Assembly (NCBI GenBank): GCA_021162935.1
Contig: JAGGXR010000028.1
Location: 1 to 64,000, forward strand
Direction: 5' to 3'
Length of the DNA stretch: 64,000 nucleotides
DNA from: Deltaproteobacteria bacterium
Lineage (GTDB): Bacteria > Myxococcota_A > Polyangia > HGW-17 > SLPX01
The notes under the pieces are model-generated. The model saw only the letters and a list, made by a program, of their open reading frames with translations, did no database searches and had not been told where the DNA came from. The number at the start of each line of letters is the position of its first letter. The stretch's first letter is position 1. A program made the translations under genes and the position numbers. Below are positions 26,902-36,302 of the stretch, piece by piece.

Positions 26902-27984
26902 TCAGCCGTGAGGCAGAACGGCAAGCTCCTGCCCCACTGGTATGGACATGAGCAGCCGCATCACGTCGTTCGGTTTCATTGCTTCGTGCACGAGTGCATG
27001 GACGCCGTTCACGATGGGCAGGTTCAGGTGCCTTTGCTTGGCGAACTGCTGCACCGCAGCCACGGTGGGCACGCCTTCTGCAACCTGGGTCATGCTGTCC
27101 AAGATTTCGGCCAAGGGTTCGCCCTTGCCCAGGCGGACACCCACCTTGTGATTTCGGCTCAATGGTGAGGTGCAGGTCGCCACCAGGTCGCCCACGCCGG
27201 CAAGACCGCCGAAGGTGAATACGTTGGCTCCCATGGTGAGACCGAAGCGCGTCATTTCGGACAGTCCCCTCGTGATGAGCAACGAGACGGTGTTCTGGCC
27301 GAAACCCATTCCATGGGCAGCACCGCAGGCCAGGGCCACGATGTTCTTGAAAGCGCCGGCGATTTCGGTGCCCACCACGTCGTGACCGCTGTAGAGCCGA
27401 AAACGAGAGCCTCCGTAGATGACCTGGAGGGAGTGCCTCACTTCGGCAAACCGCGAGGCCACGAGACAGCCGGCTGGGTCGCCTCCCATGATTTCCTTGG
27501 CTAGGTTTGGGCCGGACAGCGCGCCGATTTTTTTCGCGCAGGTCTCCTCGGTGAGAATTTCGGACATGCGTCGGTGTGTATTCAGTTCGAGCCCCTTGGT
27601 GGAATGGACCACCACCTGGTCGCCGGTGAGGTATTCGCCCAGCATGGAGGTCACGGCCCGGAAACTCTTGGACGGAATGGCCACGATCACCGTGCGGGAG
27701 GCACGCACGGCCCGCTCCATGTCGGAAGTGGCCTGCAGGTCGCCTGGAAGATCATGGCCGGGCAGGTAGCGCTCATTCGTGTGCTGCTCGCTGATTTCTG
27801 CGGCCTGTTCCGGCCGCCTGACCCACATGATCACCTTTTTGTCATTGCCCGCGGCAAGGGACGCAAGCGCTGTCCCGAAGCTGCCCCCTCCGACGACGGT
27901 CAGGTCGCGGTCGTAGCCTCGGTCTGCACCTCCAGTTTTACCGTATTGGTGACGAGGCTGACTCTTGTCGTGATCGATCATCAT
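26902..27984 (-). CDS. gpsA: NAD(P)-dependent glycerol-3-phosphate dehydrogenase
   Basis: 360 residues. It reduces dihydroxyacetone phosphate to sn-glycerol-3-phosphate for phospholipid synthesis. The Rossmann motif TVVGGGSFGTALASLAAGN, SLNTKGLE-like HSTKGLELNTH, GALSGPNLAKEI, and the catalytic Lys region EIAGAFKNIVALACGAAHG are present. The N-terminus is about 25 residues longer than usual (MMIDHDKSQPRHQYG), so a later start is possible. It lies 2 bases after the acyltransferase gene, which uses its product. Confidence 0.95.
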   Translation of the reverse strand: MMIDHDKSQPRHQYGKTGGADRGYDRDLTVVGGGSFGTALASLAAGNDKKVIMWVRRPEQAAEISEQHTNERYLPGHDLPGDLQATSDMERAVRASRTVIVAIPSKSFRAVTSMLGEYLTGDQVVVHSTKGLELNTHRRMSEILTEETCAKKIGALSGPNLAKEIMGGDPAGCLVASRFAEVRHSLQVIYGGSRFRLYSGHDVVGTEIAGAFKNIVALACGAAHGMGFGQNTVSLLITRGLSEMTRFGLTMGANVFTFGGLAGVGDLVATCTSPLSRNHKVGVRLGKGEPLAEILDSMTQVAEGVPTVAAVQQFAKQRHLNLPIVNGVHALVHEAMKPNDVMRLLMSIPVGQELAVLPHG

Positions 27985-27986
27985 GG

Positions 27987-29591
27987 CTACGCCTCCAGAT
28001 CATCCAGACCAAACCCGGACAGTCGATTGCCGTAGTAGAGCACCAACTTCGGGTCAGGATAGAGGATTCGATTTGCCTTTCGGACTATGGCGGGATTGCT
28101 GTGATAGGAACCCAGGTGGGCCAGCGCTTCCCCCACGATGGCCACCGTGTCCTGTGAGCGAACCGTGTCGTCGATGCGGACCCGACCGGCCTGCGCCAGG
28201 TCCAGAACTCGATGATGAGTCTGTTCCATGTGCCGATAGAGGTCCTTGACGGACACGGACCGTTCCGTGGAGGATCGTAGCAGTCGATACAGCCCGGTCT
28301 TCGGATTCTTGTGCTTTAGGGCTTGGAAAGCTGCGTACGATACCAGGTTCGTAGACTTGATCAGGGTGTCGCGGTGGAAGGCTTCGCCCACGGATCGAGC
28401 GAGTTCTCTGGTATATTCTCGGTCTCGTTGGGGTTCGTGTCCGATGACGTCGTTCGTCAGGACGTACCGCGAACGATCGATGATGCGGCCCTTGGGATCG
28501 AGCGATCGTCCCTCGTCATCCACCGGGTTTCCGAACACGTCCATGGGGCGCGACACGACGATGTCGATCTTCGAATGGAGCGAGAACAGCTTGGTCATGA
28601 AATCCAGGATGCGTCTCGGCCTGGAAAACTCGTCGTCTTCGATGATGTAGCGGCTTTTGCCGGTGGCCTTGAGGTGGTCGTCGATGAGGGTCTCCGCCTC
28701 CAGCACGAGCTGATAGTTGATGGTCGCAGGTACCACGAAGATGTCCGGACGTCGTCTTCCAGCCAGAAGATTGTTGATGTAGGCGTTGAGGCCCATGCCC
28801 AACAGACCGAGTTTCAGTTTGTGTTCCACCGCGCCGCTTCGGCCCCTGGTGCCGCCTGGAAAGAACAGGTTATGGTACCCTGTTTCCATGGTGGCGCCTG
28901 CGTAAGTCTTGAGCAGATCCTTGTAGGTCGGGGCCGTTTTTCGTCGGTCCACGGTGTAGGCGCCCAGGTGGCCGATGAAGAATCCCACCACCGGATTTGC
29001 GAAGAGATTCAGGCCAGCACCATATGTGTAGGGCGGAAGGCCGAGTTGGTGGAGCGCGAATCCGATGAGCACGCTGTCCAGGTTGCTCGAATGGGTTGGA
29101 ACCAAGATGGTCGTGCCGATTCTGGCCAGGCGTTTGACCTGTTCGGTGTGGCCTGAGATTTCGATCTGACCGGCCAGTCCAATGTCGTCTACGACGTCTG
29201 CCGACCCAGCCAAACGTGCCTGGATGGTCTCGACGAGGCGCAGCGGACTGAGCGTGTTGAGAAGCACGTTGAGCGCCACGGGTACGGCCTTGGTTGCCAT
29301 GGCGTAGACGCGGCGGTCGAAGTGGCCGTCCACTTCGTTGGCAAATTGTTGGAGCACCTTACGAAGTAGTTCCCGGTGCCGTCCCGGCGCAGCCTTGGTC
29401 GCTTCGGAATAGATGCGGTCATAGAACGACGCCTCGGACCCATGTTCATCCGGGTGGTGCTCCAACCGTCGTCGTTCGTGGTACAGCGTGTCGAAGAGGG
29501 CCTGTTCGGCTGATCGGTCGTCCCGGGCCTGTCGGTCCAGGACGCGCTGAACCACTTCGACGATGAGTTCTTCGCGATGTTCCGGATCCAT
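27987..29591 (-). CDS. Glycerol-3-phosphate acyltransferase, PlsB-like
   Basis: 534 residues, shorter than E. coli PlsB (about 800). The acyltransferase blocks are THSSNLDSVLIGFAL (HxxxxD catalytic pair), GLNLFANPVVGFFIGHLGAYTVDR (block II), FFPGGTRGRSG (block III) and IFVVPATINYQLVLEAE (block IV), in the order and spacing of PlsB/DHAPAT enzymes. It should acylate sn-1 of glycerol-3-phosphate made by the adjacent GpsA. The N-terminal 100 residues are charged and helical. Membrane-peripheral in the family. Confidence 0.85.
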   Translation of the reverse strand: MDPEHREELIVEVVQRVLDRQARDDRSAEQALFDTLYHERRRLEHHPDEHGSEASFYDRIYSEATKAAPGRHRELLRKVLQQFANEVDGHFDRRVYAMATKAVPVALNVLLNTLSPLRLVETIQARLAGSADVVDDIGLAGQIEISGHTEQVKRLARIGTTILVPTHSSNLDSVLIGFALHQLGLPPYTYGAGLNLFANPVVGFFIGHLGAYTVDRRKTAPTYKDLLKTYAGATMETGYHNLFFPGGTRGRSGAVEHKLKLGLLGMGLNAYINNLLAGRRRPDIFVVPATINYQLVLEAETLIDDHLKATGKSRYIIEDDEFSRPRRILDFMTKLFSLHSKIDIVVSRPMDVFGNPVDDEGRSLDPKGRIIDRSRYVLTNDVIGHEPQRDREYTRELARSVGEAFHRDTLIKSTNLVSYAAFQALKHKNPKTGLYRLLRSSTERSVSVKDLYRHMEQTHHRVLDLAQAGRVRIDDTVRSQDTVAIVGEALAHLGSYHSNPAIVRKANRILYPDPKLVLYYGNRLSGFGLDDLEA

Positions 29592-29830
29592 CAGCCACTC
29601 CTTCTTCTGATCGTGTATCGGGTTTTCTGGTCGCGTCCCCTTGGACGTTCGTATTTGGAATCACAGATCGACTTCTGTCAAGGGGAGCGCCCACACAGAG
29701 CAGGCCCGATCGTTGTTTTCGGAAACAGATTGATTTGAGGCCAGGTTGGAAGTCGTTGATCAGAAATGATTGGTTTCCCTTCGGTGGAGTTGTCAGCGCA
29801 GCGTCGAGAGAGGATCCTCGATTCGCGTCG

Positions 29831-31045
29831 TCATACGTCCCCCGCCGTCCGGTTTCCGGCCCCGGGCCCACCGTCTCCGTTCCGCCGGACATCGTCCATG
29901 GCCGGAGGTACGCTGATGCGCATGGCGTCGGGTAGCATGGTGGCGAACTCGTCCAGGGACGGGGTGATCTTTTTGGCGATGTAGGAATCGTTCATGAGCC
30001 GGACGAAGGCGGAGTAGTTCGGCTTGAACGTGATGGTGTCCCCGATGCCAAGCCCCCCCGGATCGTCGCCGAGGTTCACGACGGTGATGTCGCTGCTGGC
30101 GCCGGCTATCTGATGGGCCGGGTTGACAGGTGTGAGCCCGGCTACGTCCGTGTCGATCTGGCCCACGGTGACGAGGGCGCGGTACCCCCTCTGCCCGGGC
30201 ATCATCGGCTGGGATTCGTCCCCATCGCTCACTGTCGGCTCGAAGGGTTGGGAGTGGACGGTCTCGCCGAGAGTCACGAGGCTCTTCTGCTTGATCTCGG
30301 CGATTTCCGCCTCGAGCAGGATGACGTCGTCCCGCAGCCCCTTGAGGGTTCCGCCGTGGACGAGGTCAGTGCCCAGGAAGAGAGCCTCGCCTATGCGATA
30401 GTGGTTCATGCCCCTGGGCAGCGACGCCTCTTGCAGCAGGGGCAGGAAGATGCTGGAACCCGCCGAGATGAGGGGAAGCTTGTGATTGAACTTGAGTTCC
30501 AGAAGCTCCCGGTAAAGGAGAAGCTGCGCCACCTGATCCACGCTGGGAACAGCACCGGCGAGACATCCGATTTGGGCCCCGATACCGAGTACCTGGATGT
30601 TCGGAAGGTCGAAGATGCCCTTGTAAAACTTGACGAGGGTCCCGGGCAGAATCCCCTCCCTGAGGTCCCCCAGTTCGATCATGATCACGATGGAGTGGGT
30701 CTTGCCCTGTCTCGCCGCCTCTTTTCCGAGCGCTCTGATGATTTCAATCTCAGAATTCAGGCTCACGTCCGAGAGCGCCACGACGTCCTCCACCACGGAC
30801 AGGTGGGGAAGTCTCAGGTACCACTTCTCCAGCGTCGGAACGGACTGCTTGATGGTCCGCAGGTTATCGAGACGGGAGTCGGCTACGCTCCTGGCGCCGA
30901 GCATGTGCAGGGCCTTGATCGTCTCCTCGTGCCCGCACAGAGCCTTGGTGACCACGCTCCACGAGGCGCCCTGATCGCGCATCATCCCCACGATGACCTC
31001 GAAGTTGCGACGCAGGGCCTGGAGGTTGATGATGACCGAGTTCAC
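29831..31045 (-). CDS. PLP-dependent racemase, ornithine racemase/alanine racemase fold III
   Basis: 404 residues from GTG 31045, which overlaps the GNAT stop (GTGA). The sequence follows clostridial ornithine racemase along its length: VTKALCGHEETIKAL (PLP-Lys in VTK), VADSRLDNLR, SLNSEIEIIRALGKEAA, IVIMIELGDLREGILPG, VLGIGAQIGCLAGAVPS, NHYRIGEALFLGTD and IAGASSDITVVNLGD. The substrate here is unproven; other amino acids are possible. The C-terminal 25 residues are Gly/Arg-rich and unlike the family. Confidence 0.82.
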   Translation of the reverse strand: MNSVIINLQALRRNFEVIVGMMRDQGASWSVVTKALCGHEETIKALHMLGARSVADSRLDNLRTIKQSVPTLEKWYLRLPHLSVVEDVVALSDVSLNSEIEIIRALGKEAARQGKTHSIVIMIELGDLREGILPGTLVKFYKGIFDLPNIQVLGIGAQIGCLAGAVPSVDQVAQLLLYRELLELKFNHKLPLISAGSSIFLPLLQEASLPRGMNHYRIGEALFLGTDLVHGGTLKGLRDDVILLEAEIAEIKQKSLVTLGETVHSQPFEPTVSDGDESQPMMPGQRGYRALVTVGQIDTDVAGLTPVNPAHQIAGASSDITVVNLGDDPGGLGIGDTITFKPNYSAFVRLMNDSYIAKKITPSLDEFATMLPDAMRISVPPAMDDVRRNGDGGPGAGNRTAGDV

Positions 31046-31545
31046 GATCGACTCCAGCGCATCTCGAGGTACTTGCTCGAAAATCCGAGACGCTCGTAGA
31101 GCCTGCGAGCCGGGTTGTCCGGCTCCACGTGGAGCTTCACCTGTCCCGTGCAGCTCTCGAGCCCGGCCTCGATGAGCCGTCGTCCGAGTCCCCGGCCCCT
31201 CATCTCCGGGTTTACGCACGCGAACAGGAGAAGTACCTCGGGTACGTACCCGGCCATGCCGGTTTCAAGGAATACGACGGCGCCAGCGAGGTGACCCTCC
31301 ACAGAGGCCAATACGATGAACCCTCCGCGGCCCGGCTCGTCGCTCATCGCGTAGTCGATTCCGCGGCGCACGTCCTCCAGACTATCCTCCCAGGGATGCA
31401 TCTTTTCGTGCAGGAACCTGGAGACCTCCACCAAATCCGTCCATGCAGGCATGTCGCCAGGGGAACGGACGACCTGGATCGCCTCCCCTTGGATTCCGTG
31501 GTCGCTGGCAGGTCCGTCCTCATCTGTGTCCGTCGTAGAAGTCAT
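31042..31545 (-). CDS. GNAT-family N-acetyltransferase
   Basis: 167 residues from ATG 31545, chosen for GGAGGAGAG upstream and because sequence further 5' is only repeat DNA. Motif A for acetyl-CoA is ACVNPEMRGRGLGRRLIEAG, and the C-terminal PDNPARRLYERLGF is the standard GNAT motif B. The target is unknown. It overlaps the racemase gene by 4 bases, so an acetyltransferase acting on the same amino acid or its derivative is a fair inference. Confidence 0.85.
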   Translation of the reverse strand: MTSTTDTDEDGPASDHGIQGEAIQVVRSPGDMPAWTDLVEVSRFLHEKMHPWEDSLEDVRRGIDYAMSDEPGRGGFIVLASVEGHLAGAVVFLETGMAGYVPEVLLLFACVNPEMRGRGLGRRLIEAGLESCTGQVKLHVEPDNPARRLYERLGFSSKYLEMRWSRS

Positions 31546-31571
31546 GGAACTGATTTTCTCTCCTCCTCTTT

Positions 31572-31779
31572 CCGTAGGCGCGGACCGTAGGCGCGGACCG
31601 TAGGCGCGGACCGTAGGCGCGGACCGCAGGCGCGGACCGTAGGCGCGGACCGCAGGCGCGGACCATAGACGCAGACCGTAGGCGCGGACCGTAGGCGCGG
31701 ACCGTAGGCGCGGACCGTAGGCGCGGACCGCAGGCGCGGACCATAGACGCAGACCGTAGGCGCGGACCGCAGGCGCGGA
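31572..31779. repeat. Sixteen tandem 13-bp repeats between GNAT and ruvX genes
   Basis: The unit CCGTAGGCGCGGA is repeated exactly 16 times with no gaps. Variant units are CCGCAGGCGCGGA (31624, 31650, 31728, 31767) and CCATAGACGCAGA (31663, 31741); the last two are 78 bp apart, showing a higher-order duplication of six units. It begins 27 bases upstream of the GNAT start. All minus-strand frames stay open, but no protein is implied. Confidence 0.97.
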
Positions 31780-32062
31780 AACATGACGTTTGTATACATG
31801 TATTTTGAGTTGCAATCGAAGTCAAGGCCCCGGCCTCGGACAGGTTTGATTTTTGATTGCAGACACCAAAGTCTCAAAACTGCGCGACCTGCTCCCCGAC
31901 CGGTGGACCCCGGTCGAAACGGCATCGTTTCTACGAGTTTTTTCTCGATCCCCTTTATCCAGAATTGTGTCCATAGTACTATACTGTCTGTTTTCGTGGA
32001 AAGGCGGTGGACCTTTCCGCGTTCCCTTGACTCACAGCGTACCACGGGGCAAAGTCATTTGC

Positions 32063-32482
32063 GTGCGTATCCTGGGACTCGATGTGGGCAGCCGCACCGT
32101 CGGTGTGGCCCTTTCAGATGAGACTCGCCTGTTGGCGAGCCCTTTGCTGACCATCCGTCGGACCGGAGTGGCCCGTGATGTGGGCGAGGTGGTGCGCCTG
32201 GCCTCGGAACACGAGGTGTCCGTCATCGTGGTCGGGATGCCCTTCGAACTGAGCGGCCGGATTGGTTTCAGTGCGAGACGGGTGTCCGGCTTCATCGACG
32301 CCCTCAAGAAACAATGGACCGGACAGGTGGAAACGTGGGACGAGAGAATGAGCACGGTGGCGGCCGAAAGGAGTCTGCTGGAAGCGGACATGAGCCGGCG
32401 TCGCAGGAAGACGGTCGTGGACAAAGTGGCGGCGGCGATCATCCTGCAGGGATACTTGGACGCGACCAGGTCGAAACTGTAG
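32063..32482 (+). CDS. ruvX: RuvX/YqgF putative Holliday junction resolvase
   Basis: 139 residues from GTG 32063, the normal family length; longer in-frame upstream sequence has no family match. RNase H-like motifs are ILGLDVGSRTVGVALSD, GMPFELSGRIG, WDERMSTVAAE and VDKVAAAIILQGYL. Roles reported for the family are recombination and 16S rRNA maturation. The stop overlaps the GTG of mltG by one base, a widely conserved pairing. Confidence 0.93.
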   Translation: MRILGLDVGSRTVGVALSDETRLLASPLLTIRRTGVARDVGEVVRLASEHEVSVIVVGMPFELSGRIGFSARRVSGFIDALKKQWTGQVETWDERMSTVAAERSLLEADMSRRRRKTVVDKVAAAIILQGYLDATRSKL

Positions 32483-33828
32483 TGGCGCGACCCCCGCGTC
32501 GGAGGCCGAAGCCGGACTCGTTGGCTGAAATCGAACCAGCGGTCGGAGACGACTTGGCGGATCGAGCCGAACCATTGAAGGATAGGGGGCCGTTGCCAGC
32601 CGTGGGATCCGAGGCTGACAGGTCTATGGTCGGCATCGAGGAAGGTGGTCGGCCCCATCCGAGGCCCGCCGGAAATGTTTCCCCTGTGCAGAAACGAACA
32701 GGACGTGCCTCGTCCAGGCGCCGCCAACGGGCGGCCCTTGTCGTCGCTCTGGTCAGTGGATTCGGCCTGCTCGGGGCGGTGGCCTGGGGCCTCCATTTCG
32801 TGGTGACCTATCCGGATCGGCCGGTGGGAACGCTGCGTAAACCAGTGCAGGTCGAGATCACAAGGGGCGCCAGTCTGAGCGACGTCGCGGATCTGTTGCA
32901 TGCCAAGGGCATCGTGAGCCGTCCGGCGTTCTTCCGACTCTACGTGACCCAGCGTGGAGGCTCCTCTAAGATCAGACACGGGCGGTATCATCTGTCAGGC
33001 TCGATGACCGCCAGCCAGCTTCTGGCTGCGCTCATGGCTGGGCCAGTGGTTCGTCTTGTGAAGGTGACCATTCCCGAGGGGAAGAATATTTTGGATGTGG
33101 CGCATATCCTGGCCGGGGCTGGATTCGGCAGCTACGAGGAACTGGCCCGCCTCGTACGGGACCGCCACTTTGCGCACAGGCTCGGCGTGCCGGGTGACAC
33201 GCTCGAAGGGTATCTGTTTCCGGACACGTACAAGTTTCGTGAACATGCCTCGGCCAAGGAGGTTTTGGCCTTCATGGTTCGACGCCATCGCAAGATTATG
33301 CGGCAGTTGGAGAAGCAGTATCCCAACGGCGTGATCCGCCTCAGACACAGCCTCAGGTTCACAGACCGGGAGATCGTGATCATGGCGTCCATCGTCGAGA
33401 AGGAGACAGCGAATCCAGCCGAGCGCCCGGTCATTGCGTCGGTCTATCTGAATCGGCTCCTGTTTGCATCGTTTCGTCCCAAGCGCCTCGAAGCGGACCC
33501 GACGATTGTATACGGATGTACGGTTCCGCTGCACAAGAGTGCCGCCTGCCAGAAGTTTGAGGGCAAAATCCGATACATCCACCTTCGCGATCCGGACAAC
33601 TCGTACAACACCTACCAGCACGAGGGGCTGCCGCCCGGTCCCATCTGCAATCCGGGCCGTGCCGCCCTGGCGGCGGTGCTGCACCATGCCAGGACGAAGT
33701 ATCTGTTTTTCGTGTCCAAGAACAACGGAAGTCACTATTTTTCCGCCACCAGGCAGGAGCACGAACGAGCCGTGTGGCTCTACCAGAAGCAGCACAGGGC
33801 CAGGCCGCGCCCAGGGGCGCCTCGTTGA
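32482..33828 (+). CDS. mltG: MltG endolytic peptidoglycan transglycosylase
   Basis: 448 residues from GTG 32482. A Pro/Arg-rich cytoplasmic N-terminus (about 75 residues, longer than in E. coli) precedes one membrane helix (AALVVALVSGFGLLGAVAWGL). A LysM-like segment and the YceG domain follow, with ASIVEKETANPAERP (catalytic Glu) , LEADPTIVYG and YNTYQHEGLPPGPICNPG. It cleaves nascent glycan strands and ends their elongation. Start set by the TAGTG overlap with ruvX. Confidence 0.94.
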   Translation: MARPPRRRPKPDSLAEIEPAVGDDLADRAEPLKDRGPLPAVGSEADRSMVGIEEGGRPHPRPAGNVSPVQKRTGRASSRRRQRAALVVALVSGFGLLGAVAWGLHFVVTYPDRPVGTLRKPVQVEITRGASLSDVADLLHAKGIVSRPAFFRLYVTQRGGSSKIRHGRYHLSGSMTASQLLAALMAGPVVRLVKVTIPEGKNILDVAHILAGAGFGSYEELARLVRDRHFAHRLGVPGDTLEGYLFPDTYKFREHASAKEVLAFMVRRHRKIMRQLEKQYPNGVIRLRHSLRFTDREIVIMASIVEKETANPAERPVIASVYLNRLLFASFRPKRLEADPTIVYGCTVPLHKSAACQKFEGKIRYIHLRDPDNSYNTYQHEGLPPGPICNPGRAALAAVLHHARTKYLFFVSKNNGSHYFSATRQEHERAVWLYQKQHRARPRPGAPR

Positions 33829-34040
33829 ACGGTTGCTCGCTGCAACATCGTCCATGGTCGAACGTCCTTATCGGGGAGGGGAAGTGCGAGGCTTGCGGGT
33901 GAAGCAGCGAGGGCTCATCGAGGAATCTGTTTGTTTTTCTTGACGGAAATGAGCGTTGGGAACACGATTCGCAAGAATTCGCAAGAAAATGCGGGGTGTA
34001 TCGGATTCAGAGCGGGACCATCACGGCAAGGAGGAACAGA

Positions 34041-35918
34041 ATGTTGCAGACGAAGAGATTGACGTGGCTGGTGCTGCTGGCAGCGACGATATCGTTGCTT
34101 GCCTGCGGCAAGAAAGGATCCACCAAGTCCAAGGAGTCGTCCGACAAGACCGCGGCCAAGGCGTCGTCCGACAAAGGCAAGGATGTGGCCCACAAGCCTG
34201 GTGATGCGCGCAAGGCGCCCGAGACCAGGGCTGCACGGAAAACCGTGGCCGAGGCCGTGTTGGGGGACGTGAGCGGGACGGTTTTGGTTCGTCCAACGGG
34301 TGCCGCGGATTTTGCGCCTGCCAAGGCGGGCCGACCATTCAACGCTGGCGACACTATTCGAGTAGGCGGCGACGGAAAGGCGACGGTGAACCTGTGGGAT
34401 CACACGAGCATTGATCTGGCTCCCGCGTCGGCACTTCGGATCGAGGGAACGGACTCGATCACGGATCCATCTCCTGGCGTGACGGTGCTGTCGGGTGCGG
34501 TCCATTTCGACGTGGTCAAGCGCAAGGCTGGACAGGGGCCCTTGATGGTCTACGCACCAACCTTTGTGACCGCGGTGGTGGGTACTTCGTTAGACGTTGG
34601 GGTGGCTCTGTCGGGCGAGGGACGCATTGGCGTGGAGGATGGTACGGTTCAAGTCACGGGAACGGGCTCGTTGAACGCGCCTGTCAAGGTGGCGAAGGGA
34701 CATGTGGTCGTGGTTTCCGATGCCGGTCGGCCGGGCAGGATGCAGGCATATGACCCTCAAAAAGATGATTGGGACGCCTGGTTGGCAGCGCGTGACAAGC
34801 GGGTTGCTGCCAGGGCGGAACAGATTGCCAGGAAACATGCGGCAGCGATTCGGAGGCTGGCGAAGCTGCAGAAGAAGTTGGCGCAGGCCACAAAGCGGGC
34901 CATGGAAAACGCGGAGCAGGCGGCTGCCAAGGCGGACGCAGCGGCCAAGGGCGGCAAGAAGGCTGTCTACATCAAGCTGCAGCCCGGCGTCGAGGCCGAT
35001 CTGGACGGGGCCGATGCCATGGTGGAGCAGGTTCGAACCGTGGATGCCAGGGTTGCTGCCAGGGCGTATCTTCTGTCTCTGCTTGCCGCACGAGCTGCGG
35101 CTGGTCAGTACAAGATCTCAGTTCCCAAGCTGAAGAAGATCCATGCGGATCTGGCGAGCTTGGACGCTATAGTTCCCGCTGCCGAGGACTGGTATCCTCA
35201 GTGGCGAGGACGGTGGCTGCATCGTCGTCCCAGGTTCCGCCGGTATTACTACTATCACCATCATCGAGGCAGGCGGCTTGCGCCCATCGTTGGCGTGGCC
35301 GTGCCGCCGGTTTATGTCGATTTGAAGATTCCCAAGCCCGTACGCCCCGTGCCCATTCGGGTGGCGGGTTGGCACCATCCCTTGTTGCGTCGGCCCTGGG
35401 TAGCGGTCAAGATCCGGCCCGGGATGCGGGTGGACTTGAGACCGGTCGGTTGGTACCGCAGACCTGGGTGGCGCGGGCCGGCCAATCCGGCGTTCGCCAG
35501 GAGACGGTTGCGTTGGCGGCATCGCGTTTCGGACCGTCGTATGAAGCGGTGGCATGGCCGTCCGCACTTTCGAGTGGGCTGGCGCAGGCGCCGTGGTCGG
35601 ATTCATGGCCGCGGCATTCGGGTCAGGGGGCCGAACATGCATCTGAGGACGCCTGGGATTCGGGTTCGGACTCCGGGGCTCCGGATTCGGACTCCAGGTG
35701 TGCGCGTTCACGCGCCGGGTGTGCGTGTCAGGGGGCCTCGTGTTCGGGTTCGCGTGCCTGGTGTCCGGGTGCACGCACCTGGTGTTCGCGTTCGTGGACC
35801 TGGGCTTCGCGTTCGAGGCGGTGGCTCCGTTCGGATCGGCCGTCGCGGCCGCGGCATGCACGGTCGTCGTCGCCTGCGTGGTCGCAAGGGGCACGACCGT
35901 CGAGGGCATCGCCGCTAG
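34041..35918 (+). CDS. FecR-domain lipoprotein with Arg-rich heptad-repeat tail
   Basis: 625 residues from ATG 34041 (AAGGAGG about 6 bases upstream). Lipobox SLLACGKKG, then a Lys/Ser linker and a FecR domain (about 75-250: GTVLVRPTGAADF, FNAGDTIRVGGDGKATVNLW, TVLSGAVHFDV). A Lys/Ala-rich helical stretch (about 255-330) follows, then a Tyr/His/Arg segment. The last 100 residues are extremely basic and contain about eight heptads of the form RVRxPGV (IRVRTPG, RVHAPGV, RVRGPGL). The protein may bind polyanions such as LPS or nucleic acid, but that is inference. No sigma factor gene is adjacent. Confidence 0.8.
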   Translation: MLQTKRLTWLVLLAATISLLACGKKGSTKSKESSDKTAAKASSDKGKDVAHKPGDARKAPETRAARKTVAEAVLGDVSGTVLVRPTGAADFAPAKAGRPFNAGDTIRVGGDGKATVNLWDHTSIDLAPASALRIEGTDSITDPSPGVTVLSGAVHFDVVKRKAGQGPLMVYAPTFVTAVVGTSLDVGVALSGEGRIGVEDGTVQVTGTGSLNAPVKVAKGHVVVVSDAGRPGRMQAYDPQKDDWDAWLAARDKRVAARAEQIARKHAAAIRRLAKLQKKLAQATKRAMENAEQAAAKADAAAKGGKKAVYIKLQPGVEADLDGADAMVEQVRTVDARVAARAYLLSLLAARAAAGQYKISVPKLKKIHADLASLDAIVPAAEDWYPQWRGRWLHRRPRFRRYYYYHHHRGRRLAPIVGVAVPPVYVDLKIPKPVRPVPIRVAGWHHPLLRRPWVAVKIRPGMRVDLRPVGWYRRPGWRGPANPAFARRRLRWRHRVSDRRMKRWHGRPHFRVGWRRRRGRIHGRGIRVRGPNMHLRTPGIRVRTPGLRIRTPGVRVHAPGVRVRGPRVRVRVPGVRVHAPGVRVRGPGLRVRGGGSVRIGRRGRGMHGRRRLRGRKGHDRRGHRR

Positions 35919-36302
35919 ATCTTCGCACGTTTCGTTCGCGAGTCCTTTCGCCTTTTTCTCATTCCGACCCATCACTTGAGCCATCTGGGGCGCTCAGGTT
36001 GCGCTGCATGGCTTGGCTGGCCTCTGTTGCGGGCGAAGGCATCTCTGCAAATCAGCCGTCTTTCGGTGACACCACCCCTTGGTCTCGGAATCTTGGATCG
36101 TTCCTAGAGGGAGTCGCGGGAGTCCCCGGGAGTCTTTGCCTGCTTGAAAAATTCCTAGCCTGCTTGAAGAATTCCTAAATGTGAGCGATAATACAAAAGG
36201 ATGTTTCTGACGCTGTGTATCGGGTGAGTCGTTGCTGCTTCGTTTCCGTATGTTTTCTGCCTGTGATGTAGGGCAGGGTCGGATAGATAGGGAGGAATGA
36301 GG
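35919..36302. other. Intergenic region of about 380 bp
   Basis: No gene is supported. It holds a 20-bp tandem duplication at 36138-36177 (GCCTGCTTGAAAAATTCCTA and one-base variant) and short GGGAGTC repeats just before it. No clear promoter or terminator. Confidence 0.45.

Noticed and set aside
31546-31815. N-terminal extension of the GNAT through the 13-bp repeats
   Set aside because: All frames stay open through the repeats, and ATG 31545 has its own strong ribosome binding site and gives the normal GNAT length.
35698-35979. Lipoprotein-like reading frame overlapping the FecR tail
   Set aside because: Its hydrophobic composition follows from reading the Arg codons (CGN) in another frame; no ribosome binding site.
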